The translations under genes and the position numbers were made by a program. Under the pieces are notes generated by a model. It saw nothing but the letters and a program-made list of their open reading frames with translations, did no database searches and had not been told where the DNA came from. DNA of 17,687 nucleotides. Origin: Spirochaetia bacterium (GTDB lineage Bacteria > Patescibacteriota > Minisyncoccia > UBA6257 > UBA9933). Shown here piece by piece: positions 6,457 to 14,358 of the stretch. Numbering within the stretch: position 1 is the stretch's first letter; every line of letters begins with the position of its first letter. The DNA lies in assembly GCA_007279775.1 (NCBI GenBank), contig QYPD01000008.1:1-17687 (forward strand). Reading direction: 5' to 3'.

Positions 6457-7563
6457 ATGAATAAAAACAAAAAAATTATTATAGGAGCGATAATTATCAC
6501 GATTGTCGCGGTTTTGGTTGGTTGGCAAATATATGGAAATAAACAAAGCAATTCCAGCTCTATAAAAATAGGAGCATTGATTGTTTCGTCCGGCGATGCT
6601 GCCGCTTGGGGCGAAAATGCTAAAAATGCAATAGACTTAGCCGTTGAGGAAATAAATAATAATGGAGGCATTAATGGGAAAAAAATTGAAGTTTTGTATG
6701 AAGATACAGCCGGTGAACCGAAAAGAGCCGTTTCGGCGTACCAAAAATTTGTTTCAGTTGATAAGGTTGACGTCATAATAGGCCCTCTTTCTCAAGCAGA
6801 AGTCGCGGCTGTCGCGCCTCTTATCGCTCAGGACAAAATTCCCGTAGTTACGCCAAGCTATGCGCCTTTTCAAAATAGGCCGGTAGCCTATAATCCTCTT
6901 TTAATTTGGATGGACCCGACTATTGAGGCCGAAAAAATGGCGGAATACGTTTTTAATCAAGGTATAAAAAATATAAGCGTTGTCGGCACAAAAGATAGCT
7001 GGGAAATGGAAGTTACGGAAGCATTTGCCAATAAATTTTCCGCGATGGGAGGAAAGGTTTTATTTAGAGAGTTATTGCAGCCTGACACGAATGATGTTAA
7101 GGCCACAGTTACTAAAGCGTTAAATTCAAAGCCGGAAGCTATTTTCGCGGGGACTTATTATCAATTTGTCCCGTTGGTAAAAACAATTAAAGAATTGGGA
7201 TATAAGGGTAAATTGTACAGCATAGAAGTTGATGCTTATTTGGCTGGCGAAACCAAACCATTATCCGATAATATGCAATTTATCGCTCCCGATTTTTATG
7301 CCGGTGAATTTATGCAAAAATTCGAGAAAAAATATAATCGCAAGCCGGGCATACCGGCCGGCCAAGCATATGATTCAATGTATATTTTAGCCCAACTTAT
7401 GGATAATAAAAAAAACGATGATAATATAATTAAGGCAATGTCTGAATTTAAAAGTTACGATGGCGTTTCAGGTAAAATAACAATTACAGGCGATTATAAA
7501 ACAATAATGCCAACGGCTATTTTTGAAGTTCAAAATGGCGATATTATTAAGGCGGTTCAATAA
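6457..7563 (+). CDS. Membrane-anchored Liv-type substrate-binding protein SBP3
   Basis: Receptor of the importer, 368 residues. Residues ~6-26 form the membrane anchor; there is no cysteine anywhere, so neither lipidation nor the LivJ disulfide is possible. The domain opens with SIKIGALIVSSGDAAAWGEN, then AIDLAVEEINNNGGINGKKI. The first ligand loop reads GPLSQAEVAAVAP in place of the CSS motif. The second, SYAPFQNRPVAYNPLLIWMD, departs strongly from the usual YIFR pattern. TM and linker (VGWQIYGNKQSN) resemble SBP5, so these two are probably sisters. It is the first of a three-receptor run (SBP3-5) between livM and livG. The ligand is probably not a simple aliphatic amino acid, but the class is unknown. 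Confidence 0.9.
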   Translation: MNKNKKIIIGAIIITIVAVLVGWQIYGNKQSNSSSIKIGALIVSSGDAAAWGENAKNAIDLAVEEINNNGGINGKKIEVLYEDTAGEPKRAVSAYQKFVSVDKVDVIIGPLSQAEVAAVAPLIAQDKIPVVTPSYAPFQNRPVAYNPLLIWMDPTIEAEKMAEYVFNQGIKNISVVGTKDSWEMEVTEAFANKFSAMGGKVLFRELLQPDTNDVKATVTKALNSKPEAIFAGTYYQFVPLVKTIKELGYKGKLYSIEVDAYLAGETKPLSDNMQFIAPDFYAGEFMQKFEKKYNRKPGIPAGQAYDSMYILAQLMDNKKNDDNIIKAMSEFKSYDGVSGKITITGDYKTIMPTAIFEVQNGDIIKAVQ

Positions 7564-7583
7564 AAATGCCAATCCTCAATTAT

Positions 7584-7595
7584 TTAAAAGGTCAA
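7584..7595 (+). promoter_or_regulatory. 12-bp leader motif shared by SBP4 and SBP6
   Basis: TTAAAAGGTCAA is identical at 10971-10982, upstream of SBP6, in a similar AT-rich setting. It lies 23 and 20 bases from the respective ATGs, too far for a Shine-Dalgarno role. At SBP6 it overlaps the end of a TATAAT box. It may be shared paralog ancestry or a promoter-downstream element. Confidence 0.35.
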
Positions 7596-7618
7596 AATTA
7601 AATTTAAGAATAAAAAAT

Positions 7619-8776
7619 ATGAATAAAAATCAAAAAATTATTATAGGAATTATAGTAATTATTGTCGTTGTATTTGGCTACTACGCTTACAAAAAATCGG
7701 CTACGCCGTCAGAAACAGTAAAAGAACCGATTAAAATTGGCGGTATTTTTGCTTTGACTGGTTTAGGGGCTTCTCAAGGCGAGCAAGAATTAAAAGGCGT
7801 ACAATTAGCGGTAAAAGAAATTAATGAAACAGGGGGCATATTGGGCCGTCCAGTAGAATTGGTCGTAGGGGACGTTTCCTTGGATAAATTAAATGTTGCT
7901 GGGTCAGTGGCTCATAAGCTCGTTGATGTTGATAATGTTTTAGCAATTGTTGGAACAACATGGGACGAACCGGCTCAAGCAATTTTACCGATAATTGAAA
8001 TGGCTAAAGTTCCTATGGTCGGCCAAAACCAAACAAGAATGCTTAAAAATGGCAACTCATTCAATTATTTTTTTTCAACTTGGTATAATAATGAAGTTGG
8101 CATAAGAGAAATTCTTTCTTACGCTCAAAAGAAAAGATTGAATAAGGTCGTGGTTATAAGGCCAATCGGCACGGGGTTTTACCAGTATGTGAGTGATAAA
8201 ATTTCCAGCAACGCGAAAGATTTCGGTATAGAAATTATTAAGGATATTAATCTTAATAATCCAGTGGCTAGCGATTTTAGAACGGACTTGGCAAAAATTA
8301 AATCAAAAAAACCAGATGCGGTGATTATTGTTCTTAATGGTTTTACGGATTGCCCATTCTTAAAACAGGCAGGCGAGATTCTCGGGAAAGTTCCAATTCT
8401 TTCAACCGAGGGAGCAGGGGATAGCTATGCTCTTAGCCAATGTCCTAAATCTATGGAAAATTTATATTTTAGTTATCCAAAAGAAATAAATGGGTATACT
8501 TCATTTGCCGAGCGATACAATAAAACTTTCGGCGTTAATCCATCAACTCCATCTGTCGTGACTGCGTATGATGCGCTTAAAATAATTACTAAAGCAATAG
8601 AATTAACTAATGGTGAAGGCGGAGAGAAATTGCAAAAGGTTTTAGCGAAAACTAAAAATTATAAAGGTGTTTCTCTATCTGATATATCCTTTGATGATAT
8701 GGGTTTTGTTGTGACCCCATCGGATGCATTTGAGATGAAGACTGTTAAAGACGGCGAATTTATAAAGGTACAATAA
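7619..8776 (+). CDS. Membrane-anchored Liv-type substrate-binding protein SBP4
   Basis: Receptor of the importer, 385 residues from the ATG at 7619. An upstream TTG at 7523 is open but overlaps SBP3 and adds 32 residues unlike any paralog. The chosen start gives MNKNQKIIIGIIVIIVVVFG, matching the anchors of the other copies. The domain begins PIKIGGIFALTGLGASQGEQ. The ligand loops are GTTWDEPAQAILP and GQNQTRMLKNGNSFNYFFST; the aromatic YFFSTWYNNE replaces the usual FRV. The TW motif is shared with SBP5. Two cysteines (~C245, ~C275) sit in the second lobe rather than at the LivJ positions and might form a different disulfide. It ends one base before the SBP5 ATG. Confidence 0.9.
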   Translation: MNKNQKIIIGIIVIIVVVFGYYAYKKSATPSETVKEPIKIGGIFALTGLGASQGEQELKGVQLAVKEINETGGILGRPVELVVGDVSLDKLNVAGSVAHKLVDVDNVLAIVGTTWDEPAQAILPIIEMAKVPMVGQNQTRMLKNGNSFNYFFSTWYNNEVGIREILSYAQKKRLNKVVVIRPIGTGFYQYVSDKISSNAKDFGIEIIKDINLNNPVASDFRTDLAKIKSKKPDAVIIVLNGFTDCPFLKQAGEILGKVPILSTEGAGDSYALSQCPKSMENLYFSYPKEINGYTSFAERYNKTFGVNPSTPSVVTAYDALKIITKAIELTNGEGGEKLQKVLAKTKNYKGVSLSDISFDDMGFVVTPSDAFEMKTVKDGEFIKVQ

Positions 8777-8777
8777 T

Positions 8778-9965
8778 ATGGAAAAAATAAATCCCTTGAT
8801 AAGCCAAAAGTTTTTAGAGGCGATAAAAAATCAAAAAATTATTATTGGAGTAATAATTATTGCGGTTATTGTGGTTTTCATCGGTTGGCAAATGTATGAG
8901 GATAAGCAAGGCAATTCTGGCTCTATAAAAATAGGCGTTGCGATTGCCGGAACAGGAGAAGCCTCTGAGTGGGGACAGGGAGAATTTAGAGTAATACAAA
9001 TGTATATTGATGATCTTAATGCGCGGGGTGGCGTAAATGGCAAACAAATAAACTTAGTTGTAGAGGATACAAAATCAACGGGGGTAGGCACAGTGGACGC
9101 CGTTATGAAGCTTATTAAAGTTGATAAGGTGCCGGTGATTATAGGGCCCACATGGGGAGATAGCTTCCAGGGCGGTTATCCAATAGCTGAAGACTCAAAA
9201 ACAGTTCTTCTCACTCCCAGCGCGGCGCTTGAAACTGTTGAAGATAAAGAAAAATTTACCTATCTTTTTTCGACATGGTGGCCTCAATTAACCGAGGTGC
9301 AAGCTCTGCAAAATTTTATGCTTTCCCACGGGATAAAAAACATCTTTATAGTTAATGACCACGATGCGTTTAACACAAAAGTTTCTGATATTTTTGAAAA
9401 TGCCGCAAAAGAGAAAAATTTGAATATTATAGGCAGAGAACAAATTCCTATAGGCCAAAATGATTTTAGAACTATAATTATCAAGGCGAAACAATTAAAA
9501 CCAGACGCTATTTTCGTAGAAATGCAAAGTGTTTCGAATATAGGTCCTTTTATGAAACAGGCGAAAGAATTAGGGCTTTCAGCGAGAGTTTTTTCCACTT
9601 CTGCCGGCCAGAATGAAGACGCGGTTAAAAAATTTAAAGAGGCAATGGAAAGTTTTACTTATTCTTTTATAAAAACTCCATCTGGAGCAGTATATGATAA
9701 TTTCGTTAAAGAATATCAAGCAAAATATAAACAACTTCCGTCTGGGCCATCAGTGCTAAATACATATAATGCTATTGTGGCTCTTACAGAAGTTTTAAAA
9801 AGTGGAGCGCAAACAGGAACTGAAATTAGAGACGCTCTCTATAAGGTTAAAGTTTCAGGGATAGGAGTTCCTGAAGTATCTTTTAATTCTCTGGGACAGA
9901 TTAATGAAGCTGATTTTGAAATAAGAATGGTTCGTGATGGGCAGTTTATTACAGTAAACGATTAA
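8778..9965 (+). CDS. Membrane-anchored Liv-type substrate-binding protein SBP5
   Basis: Receptor of the importer, 395 residues. It has a longer cytoplasmic head than the paralogs (MEKINPLISQKFLEAIKNQ) before the membrane helix at ~20-39; no internal ATG gives the shorter form. The domain begins SIKIGVAIAGTGEASEWGQG. The ligand loops are GPTWGDSFQGGYP and TPSAALETVEDKEKFTYLFS, with the TW and FSTWW features also found in SBP4. DFRTIIIKAKQLKPDAIFV is the conserved second-lobe helix. No cysteine. The start is one base after the SBP4 stop, so the two are translationally coupled. The 3' end runs into a heptamer repeat at 9965. Confidence 0.9.
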   Translation: MEKINPLISQKFLEAIKNQKIIIGVIIIAVIVVFIGWQMYEDKQGNSGSIKIGVAIAGTGEASEWGQGEFRVIQMYIDDLNARGGVNGKQINLVVEDTKSTGVGTVDAVMKLIKVDKVPVIIGPTWGDSFQGGYPIAEDSKTVLLTPSAALETVEDKEKFTYLFSTWWPQLTEVQALQNFMLSHGIKNIFIVNDHDAFNTKVSDIFENAAKEKNLNIIGREQIPIGQNDFRTIIIKAKQLKPDAIFVEMQSVSNIGPFMKQAKELGLSARVFSTSAGQNEDAVKKFKEAMESFTYSFIKTPSGAVYDNFVKEYQAKYKQLPSGPSVLNTYNAIVALTEVLKSGAQTGTEIRDALYKVKVSGIGVPEVSFNSLGQINEADFEIRMVRDGQFITVND

Positions 9966-9993
9966 TGCGTAATGCGTAATCCGTAATTTATTC
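9965..9993 (+). repeat. Heptamer tandem repeat after SBP5
   Basis: Units ATGCGTA, ATGCGTA, ATCCGTA, then ATTTATTC. The order and the following TTCAAT...CAATG context closely parallel the repeat just before livM (5498-5538), so the same repeat occurs at the same position relative to a Liv gene start. Confidence 0.8.
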
Positions 9994-10006
9994 AATAATT
10001 AATTCA

Positions 10007-10069
10007 ATGCCTGTCCTAGAAATCAAAAATTTACCCCGTATGACAACTGCGATATTAATTTTTGCTTAA
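10007..10069 (+). pseudogene. Possible stub of an ABC-ATPase gene start
   Basis: The ATG at 10007 opens 20 codons reading MPVLEIKNLPRMTTAILIFA before TAA. The first nine residues (MPVLEIKNL) are what one expects at the very start of an ABC-transporter ATPase such as LivG or LivF; the rest makes no family sense. It sits where a livG start would be expected, 108 bases before the intact livG, and right after a heptamer repeat like that before livM. It could be the truncated remains of an older livG copy. The match is short, so chance is not excluded. Confidence 0.45.
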
Positions 10070-10114
10070 CTTATTTTTATGCTAAATCATTAAATTTTTA
10101 TATTAAATTTATTT

Positions 10115-10894
10115 ATGGAAAATCAAGCTACGAAAAATTATGTTAAGCCAATCGCAGTTGCTCTACGGGGTTTATCAAAACATTTTGACGGCGTTCGCGC
10201 GGTTGATGATTTGTCAATCGCCGTTGAAAAAGGGAAAATAACCGGCATTATCGGGCCGAACGGTTCGGGCAAATCAACCCTTATTAACCTTTTAAGCGGA
10301 ATAATCCCAAGCGATGGGGGCGTTCTTATAATTAGCGGAGAAAAAATTAAAAAAATAAAACCATGGGAAATTGCGTTTTACGGCATAACAAGAATTTTTC
10401 AGGAAGTGCGGCTCTTCAATCAAATGACGGTTTTAGATAATATTTTGGTTGTGCTGACTTCAAGAGCGCCGTTAAAATCTTTATTTGAAAAACATAATCA
10501 GTTTTATTTGAACCGGGCGGAAGAATTATTGAAAAAAACGGATTTGTGGGAAAAAAGAAACGAGCTGGCAATTAATCTTTCTTACGGTCAAAGAAAACTT
10601 TTGGAAATCGCGAGAGCCTTGGCGAATTCAATGGTTGATGCCGACCCGGATATTTTTCTTTTTGACGAGCCGTTTGCCGGTCTTTTCCCGCATATGGTAA
10701 AAATAGTGGAAGAAATTTTAAGAGAACTGAAAAAACACGGCAAAACGGTCATTTTAATAGAGCACAATATGAATTTAATCAGGGAATTGTGCGATTATAT
10801 TTTCGTTATGGACAGCGGAAAACTGCTGGCGGAAGGCGAGCCGGACAAAGTTTTAGCGGAAAAAGAAGTAATTGAGGCGTATTTAGGAGAATAA
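10115..10894 (+). CDS. livG: Branched-chain amino acid ABC transporter ATPase LivG
   Basis: Cytoplasmic ATPase that powers LivHM, 259 residues, a normal length for LivG. Walker A GPNGSGKST (47-55), Q-loop ITRIFQEVRLF (Q96), signature LSYGQ (155-159), Walker B FLFDEP (181-186) and switch histidine H217 in IEHNMN are all intact. The LivG hallmarks RIFQ..RLF and DEPFAGLFP are present, and the long insert between the Q-loop and the signature is typical of the subfamily. The N-terminal ~12 residues (MENQATKNYVKP) are an unusual extension. It lies between SBP5 and SBP6, separated from its partner livF by three receptor genes. A heptamer repeat cluster follows the stop. The possible ATPase stub at 10007 is immediately upstream. 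Confidence 0.95.
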   Translation: MENQATKNYVKPIAVALRGLSKHFDGVRAVDDLSIAVEKGKITGIIGPNGSGKSTLINLLSGIIPSDGGVLIISGEKIKKIKPWEIAFYGITRIFQEVRLFNQMTVLDNILVVLTSRAPLKSLFEKHNQFYLNRAEELLKKTDLWEKRNELAINLSYGQRKLLEIARALANSMVDADPDIFLFDEPFAGLFPHMVKIVEEILRELKKHGKTVILIEHNMNLIRELCDYIFVMDSGKLLAEGEPDKVLAEKEVIEAYLGE

Positions 10895-10901
10895 TTGGTG
10901 A

Positions 10902-10961
10902 ATTACAAATTGCTAATTGCGAATTACGGATTGCTAGTTAATTCGTAATACGAAATCTGTA
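10902..10961 (+). repeat. Long degenerate heptamer repeat after livG
   Basis: Five units in register (ATTACAA, ATTGCTA, ATTGCGA, ATTACGG, ATTGCTA), a 4-base spacer GTTA, then ATTCGTA, ATACGAA, ATCTGTA. The first half has the orientation of the repeat at 5096; the ATTCGTA and ATCTGTA units resemble the opposite orientation seen at 5498 and 9965. It ends just before the SBP6 promoter. Confidence 0.75.
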
Positions 10962-10962
10962 A

Positions 10963-10971
10963 TGATATAAT
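10963..10971 (+). promoter_or_regulatory. Probable extended -10 promoter of SBP6
   Basis: TGA followed by TATAAT (10966-10971) forms an extended -10 box 31 bases before the SBP6 ATG. No good -35 is visible; the region where it would lie is the heptamer repeat. Confidence 0.5.
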
Positions 10972-11002
10972 TAAAAGGTCAATTTAATAAAATTATAAAA
11001 TT

Positions 11003-12148
11003 ATGGACAAACAAACAAAAATTATAATAGGAATAATAATTATCGCCGCAATCGCAGTAATCGGCTATACAGCCTATGAAAGTCAAAGCAAGCCGGTTTC
11101 CAGTGAACAGATAAAAATTGGTTTTATTGGACCGTTGAGCGGTGATGGTGTTATTTATGGCGAGACAGAAAAAGCTGGATTAGAAATTGCTTTAAAAGAA
11201 ATTAATAATGCCGGAGGGGTAAGTGGAAGATTAATCAAAATAATTTACGAAGATAGCCAGCTCGATCCCGCGAAAGCAGTTAGCGCTGCTAAAAAATTAA
11301 TAGAGGTTGATAAAGTCCTCGCTATTTTAGTTTGTTCGTCTGATGAGAGTTTTGCCATAAAACCTATAACTGAGGCCAATAAAATATTATTGCTTACTGG
11401 CGGAGCCTTTAATTCTCAGCTTTTCAAAGATGGAGAATATATTTTTGGTTTTTGGCCTACTAGTGAAAAAACAGCTGCGGATTTGACTAATTTTTTGGTC
11501 AAGAATTACAAAAGGGTGGCTATTATTTCCAATAATGTGGGAGATAATATTGAAATTTATGATTACTTTATAGACGATTTTCAGAAATTAGGAGGAAAAG
11601 TAGCAGCCGCAGAAAAGGCTGCTTGGGACGAGGTAGATTACAAAACTTATCTGACTAAAATTAAAGTCCAAAAACCAGAGGCTCTTTTTGTAAATGCTTA
11701 TGGCGATTTTGCTGCTGTTTCCATTATTGAACAAGCGATAAAATTAGGAATGGAAGTACCAATCTATGGTAATTATGCTTTTTCAGGTGGTGCCCTCCGT
11801 GAGACTCTCAAAGAAAAAGCCGAGGGTTTAATTTTTGTTGATGCTCCTGGTTTAAATAATCCAGAAAATCCAAAAGGTTCAGCTTTTTTAGAAAAATTAG
11901 AAAAAACCTATCCGGGTTATGTTAGTGATTGGGAGGCAGCAACCAGGTATGACGCCTTATATCTTTTGGCTCAAGCTATAGAAAAAGTGGGTATTAATAC
12001 AGAAGCAATTAGAAATTATCTCCACAATTTAGAAGGATTTAAAGGCGCATTAGGAATGTTTCATTTTGGTCCACACGGAGAATTTTTGGGAGTTAAAAAT
12101 CAGTTCAAACAGATCAAAAACGGCCAGTTTGTGCCGTATAGTGAATAA
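11003..12148 (+). CDS. Membrane-anchored Liv-type substrate-binding protein SBP6
   Basis: Receptor of the importer, 381 residues. Anchor helix at ~6-25, then the linker SQSKPVSSEQIKIG, closest to those of SBP1 and SBP2. The domain starts KIGFIGPLSGDGVIYGE; GLEIALKEINNAGGVSGRLI follows. The first ligand loop VCSSDESFAIKP keeps CSS, but there is only this one cysteine in the protein, so the LivJ disulfide has been lost. The second loop, GGAFNSQLFKDGEYIFGFWP, is intermediate between the LivJ type and the others. The C-terminus KNGQFVPYSE parallels the SBP1 tail. It is probably preceded by its own extended -10 promoter and leads a unit SBP6-SBP7-SBP8-livF with spacers of 9, 11 and 0 bases. Confidence 0.91.
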   Translation: MDKQTKIIIGIIIIAAIAVIGYTAYESQSKPVSSEQIKIGFIGPLSGDGVIYGETEKAGLEIALKEINNAGGVSGRLIKIIYEDSQLDPAKAVSAAKKLIEVDKVLAILVCSSDESFAIKPITEANKILLLTGGAFNSQLFKDGEYIFGFWPTSEKTAADLTNFLVKNYKRVAIISNNVGDNIEIYDYFIDDFQKLGGKVAAAEKAAWDEVDYKTYLTKIKVQKPEALFVNAYGDFAAVSIIEQAIKLGMEVPIYGNYAFSGGALRETLKEKAEGLIFVDAPGLNNPENPKGSAFLEKLEKTYPGYVSDWEAATRYDALYLLAQAIEKVGINTEAIRNYLHNLEGFKGALGMFHFGPHGEFLGVKNQFKQIKNGQFVPYSE

Positions 12149-12157
12149 TCTAAGAAA

Positions 12158-13243
12158 ATGGGAAAACAAACAAAAATAGTTATCGGCGTCATCATCGTGG
12201 TTTTGGTAATCGGCGGGATTTGGTACGGAGTGAATCAGAGGCCGGCGGAAATTACTTTTGGAGTTATCGCGGGGACAACGGGGCAATACGCGCCTGCGGG
12301 AGAAGCATATCTCCAAGGTTTAAAATTGGCGCAAGAAGAATGGAATAATGGGCATGCTCTAAAATTTAATATTATCGTAGAAGACGATGGCTTCGACGCC
12401 GTTAAAGGCCTTTCGGCGTATCAAAAATTGAAAAGTTTGAATAAAGTTGACGCCTACGCGATTGTTTCTTCTTTTACCATAGACGCCATTTATGATTTAA
12501 TTCATAAAGAGGGGAAACCCGTTGCTTTGGGATTTGAACAAAGCAAGCCGGCGGAAAACGATAATATTTTTCAGGTTTTGCCCGCTGCTAAACCTATTCA
12601 ATTCGCGCTTGGTAAAAAAATAAAAGAATTGGGTTATTCAAAACCGATTGCCGCAGTGAGCAATAATACCCCGGTTTATCAGAATTTTTACGACGGATTT
12701 AAAGACGGATTTGGGACGGATGTTAAAAAGTTTGACATAGGCAGCGATATTGGAGGAATCAGGTCGCAAGCGCTTGCTATTGTGGATGCGAAGCCCGATG
12801 TGGTGGCGTTTTTTATGGCGCCAAAAGACGGCGCGCTTTTAGTGGGGGAATTATTAAAATTAACCGCTTTAAAAGATAGGTCGTATTTTGTTTTTGACCA
12901 AAGTATACAATCAGGCTCGCGCGATTACCAAGAAATTCTCGGTTCGGATATGAGTAAAATAAATGAAAGTTTGGTCGCGATGTCAAAGAATGATTTTACG
13001 GCTGATTTTATAAATAGCTTCAAAACAAAATATAATGAAGACCCTCTTTTTGCTTCCGATATGGGATACAATTCTTTTATGTTGTTGGCTAATTCTTATA
13101 ATAGTAATGCTGAAAAGTGGATAGGTAATATGAAAACAATAAAATTTGTCGGAGCCGATGGAGAGGTTTATTTTGACAATGTCGGCTTAAGAGTTCCTAA
13201 TGTGTTTTTCGGAAAATTAATAGATGGCAAGGTGGTAATATAA
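12158..13243 (+). CDS. Membrane-anchored Liv-type substrate-binding protein SBP7
   Basis: Receptor of the importer, 361 residues, the shortest of the eight. Anchor helix ~6-24 followed by GIWYGVNQRPAE, nearly the same as in SBP8, so the two share a recent anchor. The domain begins ITFGVIAGTTGQYAPAGEAY. The helix GLKLAQEEWNNGHALKFNII lacks the NNxGG turn of the others. The ligand loops are VSSFTIDAIYDLI and FEQSKPAENDNIFQVLP; the second is shortened and lacks the usual Thr/Ser cluster. No cysteine. It is the most divergent receptor in the set, and its ligand cannot be inferred. It could bind a non-amino-acid solute, as some Peripla_BP_6 members do. Confidence 0.88.
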   Translation: MGKQTKIVIGVIIVVLVIGGIWYGVNQRPAEITFGVIAGTTGQYAPAGEAYLQGLKLAQEEWNNGHALKFNIIVEDDGFDAVKGLSAYQKLKSLNKVDAYAIVSSFTIDAIYDLIHKEGKPVALGFEQSKPAENDNIFQVLPAAKPIQFALGKKIKELGYSKPIAAVSNNTPVYQNFYDGFKDGFGTDVKKFDIGSDIGGIRSQALAIVDAKPDVVAFFMAPKDGALLVGELLKLTALKDRSYFVFDQSIQSGSRDYQEILGSDMSKINESLVAMSKNDFTADFINSFKTKYNEDPLFASDMGYNSFMLLANSYNSNAEKWIGNMKTIKFVGADGEVYFDNVGLRVPNVFFGKLIDGKVVI

Positions 13244-13254
13244 ATTATTTAAAT

Positions 13255-14358
13255 ATGAACAAAACAACAAAAATAATTATTGGAATAATTATTACGGTTT
13301 TGGCAGTCGGCGGAATTTGGTATGGAGTGAGCAGAAAACCGGCGGAAAAAGGGGCGATAAAAATCGGGGCAAGTTTGTCATTGACGGGAGATATGGCTCC
13401 TTATAGCGAAGAAATAAATAAGGGGATTATACTCGCCATAGAAGAAGCGAAGCAAAAAGGAATAAATGTTGAATATATCGCTGAAAATGACGAGTTTAAA
13501 CCAGCTGAATTTGTAACCGTGGCTAACAAATTATTAGAAGTGGACAAGGTTAATGCCGTTTTGACGCCGTGGGCCACCGCAGTTAAACCAACAGCCGCAA
13601 TTTTTAATCAGGCGAAAATTCCATTACTTGCAGTATGGGATAACACTAATTATATGAAAACTGCCGGCAAATATATTTTCACCATCGGCTTTTCCACTGA
13701 GGTAAACGGCAGGAAAATGGCAGATTATGCTTTTAATACCCTCAAGTTAAAACGAGTGGCTGTTATTCATCAATCTGAAGAGTGGTCGGAATTGATATCC
13801 CAATCGTTCATCGATAAATTCCAATTTCTAGGAGGAAAGATTGTTTATAATGAAGGAGTACATCTTGATGTTAGAGATTTTCGGACTCCTATCGCCAAGA
13901 CGCAATACTTGAATGCCGAAGCAATTTACTTTCCATTAAATCCAAATGCAAATAGTATTTTTTTAATTCAAGCAAAACAGCTTAAATTTCAGGGAAGATT
14001 AATGACTGCCGATGGACTTACGCAAGATGAGATTAATACTGCTGGATTAACATCGGATGGAGTTTATTTTACCAATGTTTATACCGAAAATACAGAGGAA
14101 CTTCTCCGGAAATATAAATCTAGATATGGGTTTGATTCACAAATACCCGCGGCAGTTTCTATGGGGTACGACGGGGCGAATGTTCTTTTGGAAGCTTATA
14201 AAATTGCATCGGCGAGAAACATCCCTCTTCGTGATGCATTAACGACGATTAAAATTCAAGGAACGGGTTCGTTCATCGATATGAATGGCGGTCAGTACTC
14301 TGATCGAGTAGAAAAAATTTACAGGGTTAATAATGGTAAAGCTGTCGAAGTTAAATAA
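13255..14358 (+). CDS. Membrane-anchored Liv-type substrate-binding protein SBP8
   Basis: Receptor of the importer, 367 residues. Anchor helix ~6-24, then GIWYGVSRKPAEKG as in SBP7. The domain starts AIKIGASLSLTGDMAPYSEE. The first ligand loop is LTPWATAVKPTAA and the second VWDNTNYMKTAGKYIFTIG; both carry aromatic residues where LivJ has small ones. VRDFRTPIAKTQYLNAEAIY is the second-lobe helix, and SMGYDGANVLLEAY the C-terminal family motif. No cysteine. Its TAA directly abuts the livF ATG (14356-14361), so receptor and ATPase are translationally coupled, which supports a shared complex. Confidence 0.9.
   Translation: MNKTTKIIIGIIITVLAVGGIWYGVSRKPAEKGAIKIGASLSLTGDMAPYSEEINKGIILAIEEAKQKGINVEYIAENDEFKPAEFVTVANKLLEVDKVNAVLTPWATAVKPTAAIFNQAKIPLLAVWDNTNYMKTAGKYIFTIGFSTEVNGRKMADYAFNTLKLKRVAVIHQSEEWSELISQSFIDKFQFLGGKIVYNEGVHLDVRDFRTPIAKTQYLNAEAIYFPLNPNANSIFLIQAKQLKFQGRLMTADGLTQDEINTAGLTSDGVYFTNVYTENTEELLRKYKSRYGFDSQIPAAVSMGYDGANVLLEAYKIASARNIPLRDALTTIKIQGTGSFIDMNGGQYSDRVEKIYRVNNGKAVEVK

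Noticed and set aside
7523..7618. N-terminal extension of SBP4 from a TTG at 7523
   Set aside because: It overlaps SBP3, adds 32 residues unlike any paralog, and the ATG at 7619 gives the anchor sequence shared by the others.
10062..10088. Promoter for livG (TTGCTT with TAAATC)
   Set aside because: The spacer is only 15 bases and both boxes are weak; not better than chance in such AT-rich DNA.
9965..10961. CRISPR array from the repeated ATTnCGn units
   Set aside because: The units are 7 bp and contiguous, without spacers, and there are no cas genes.
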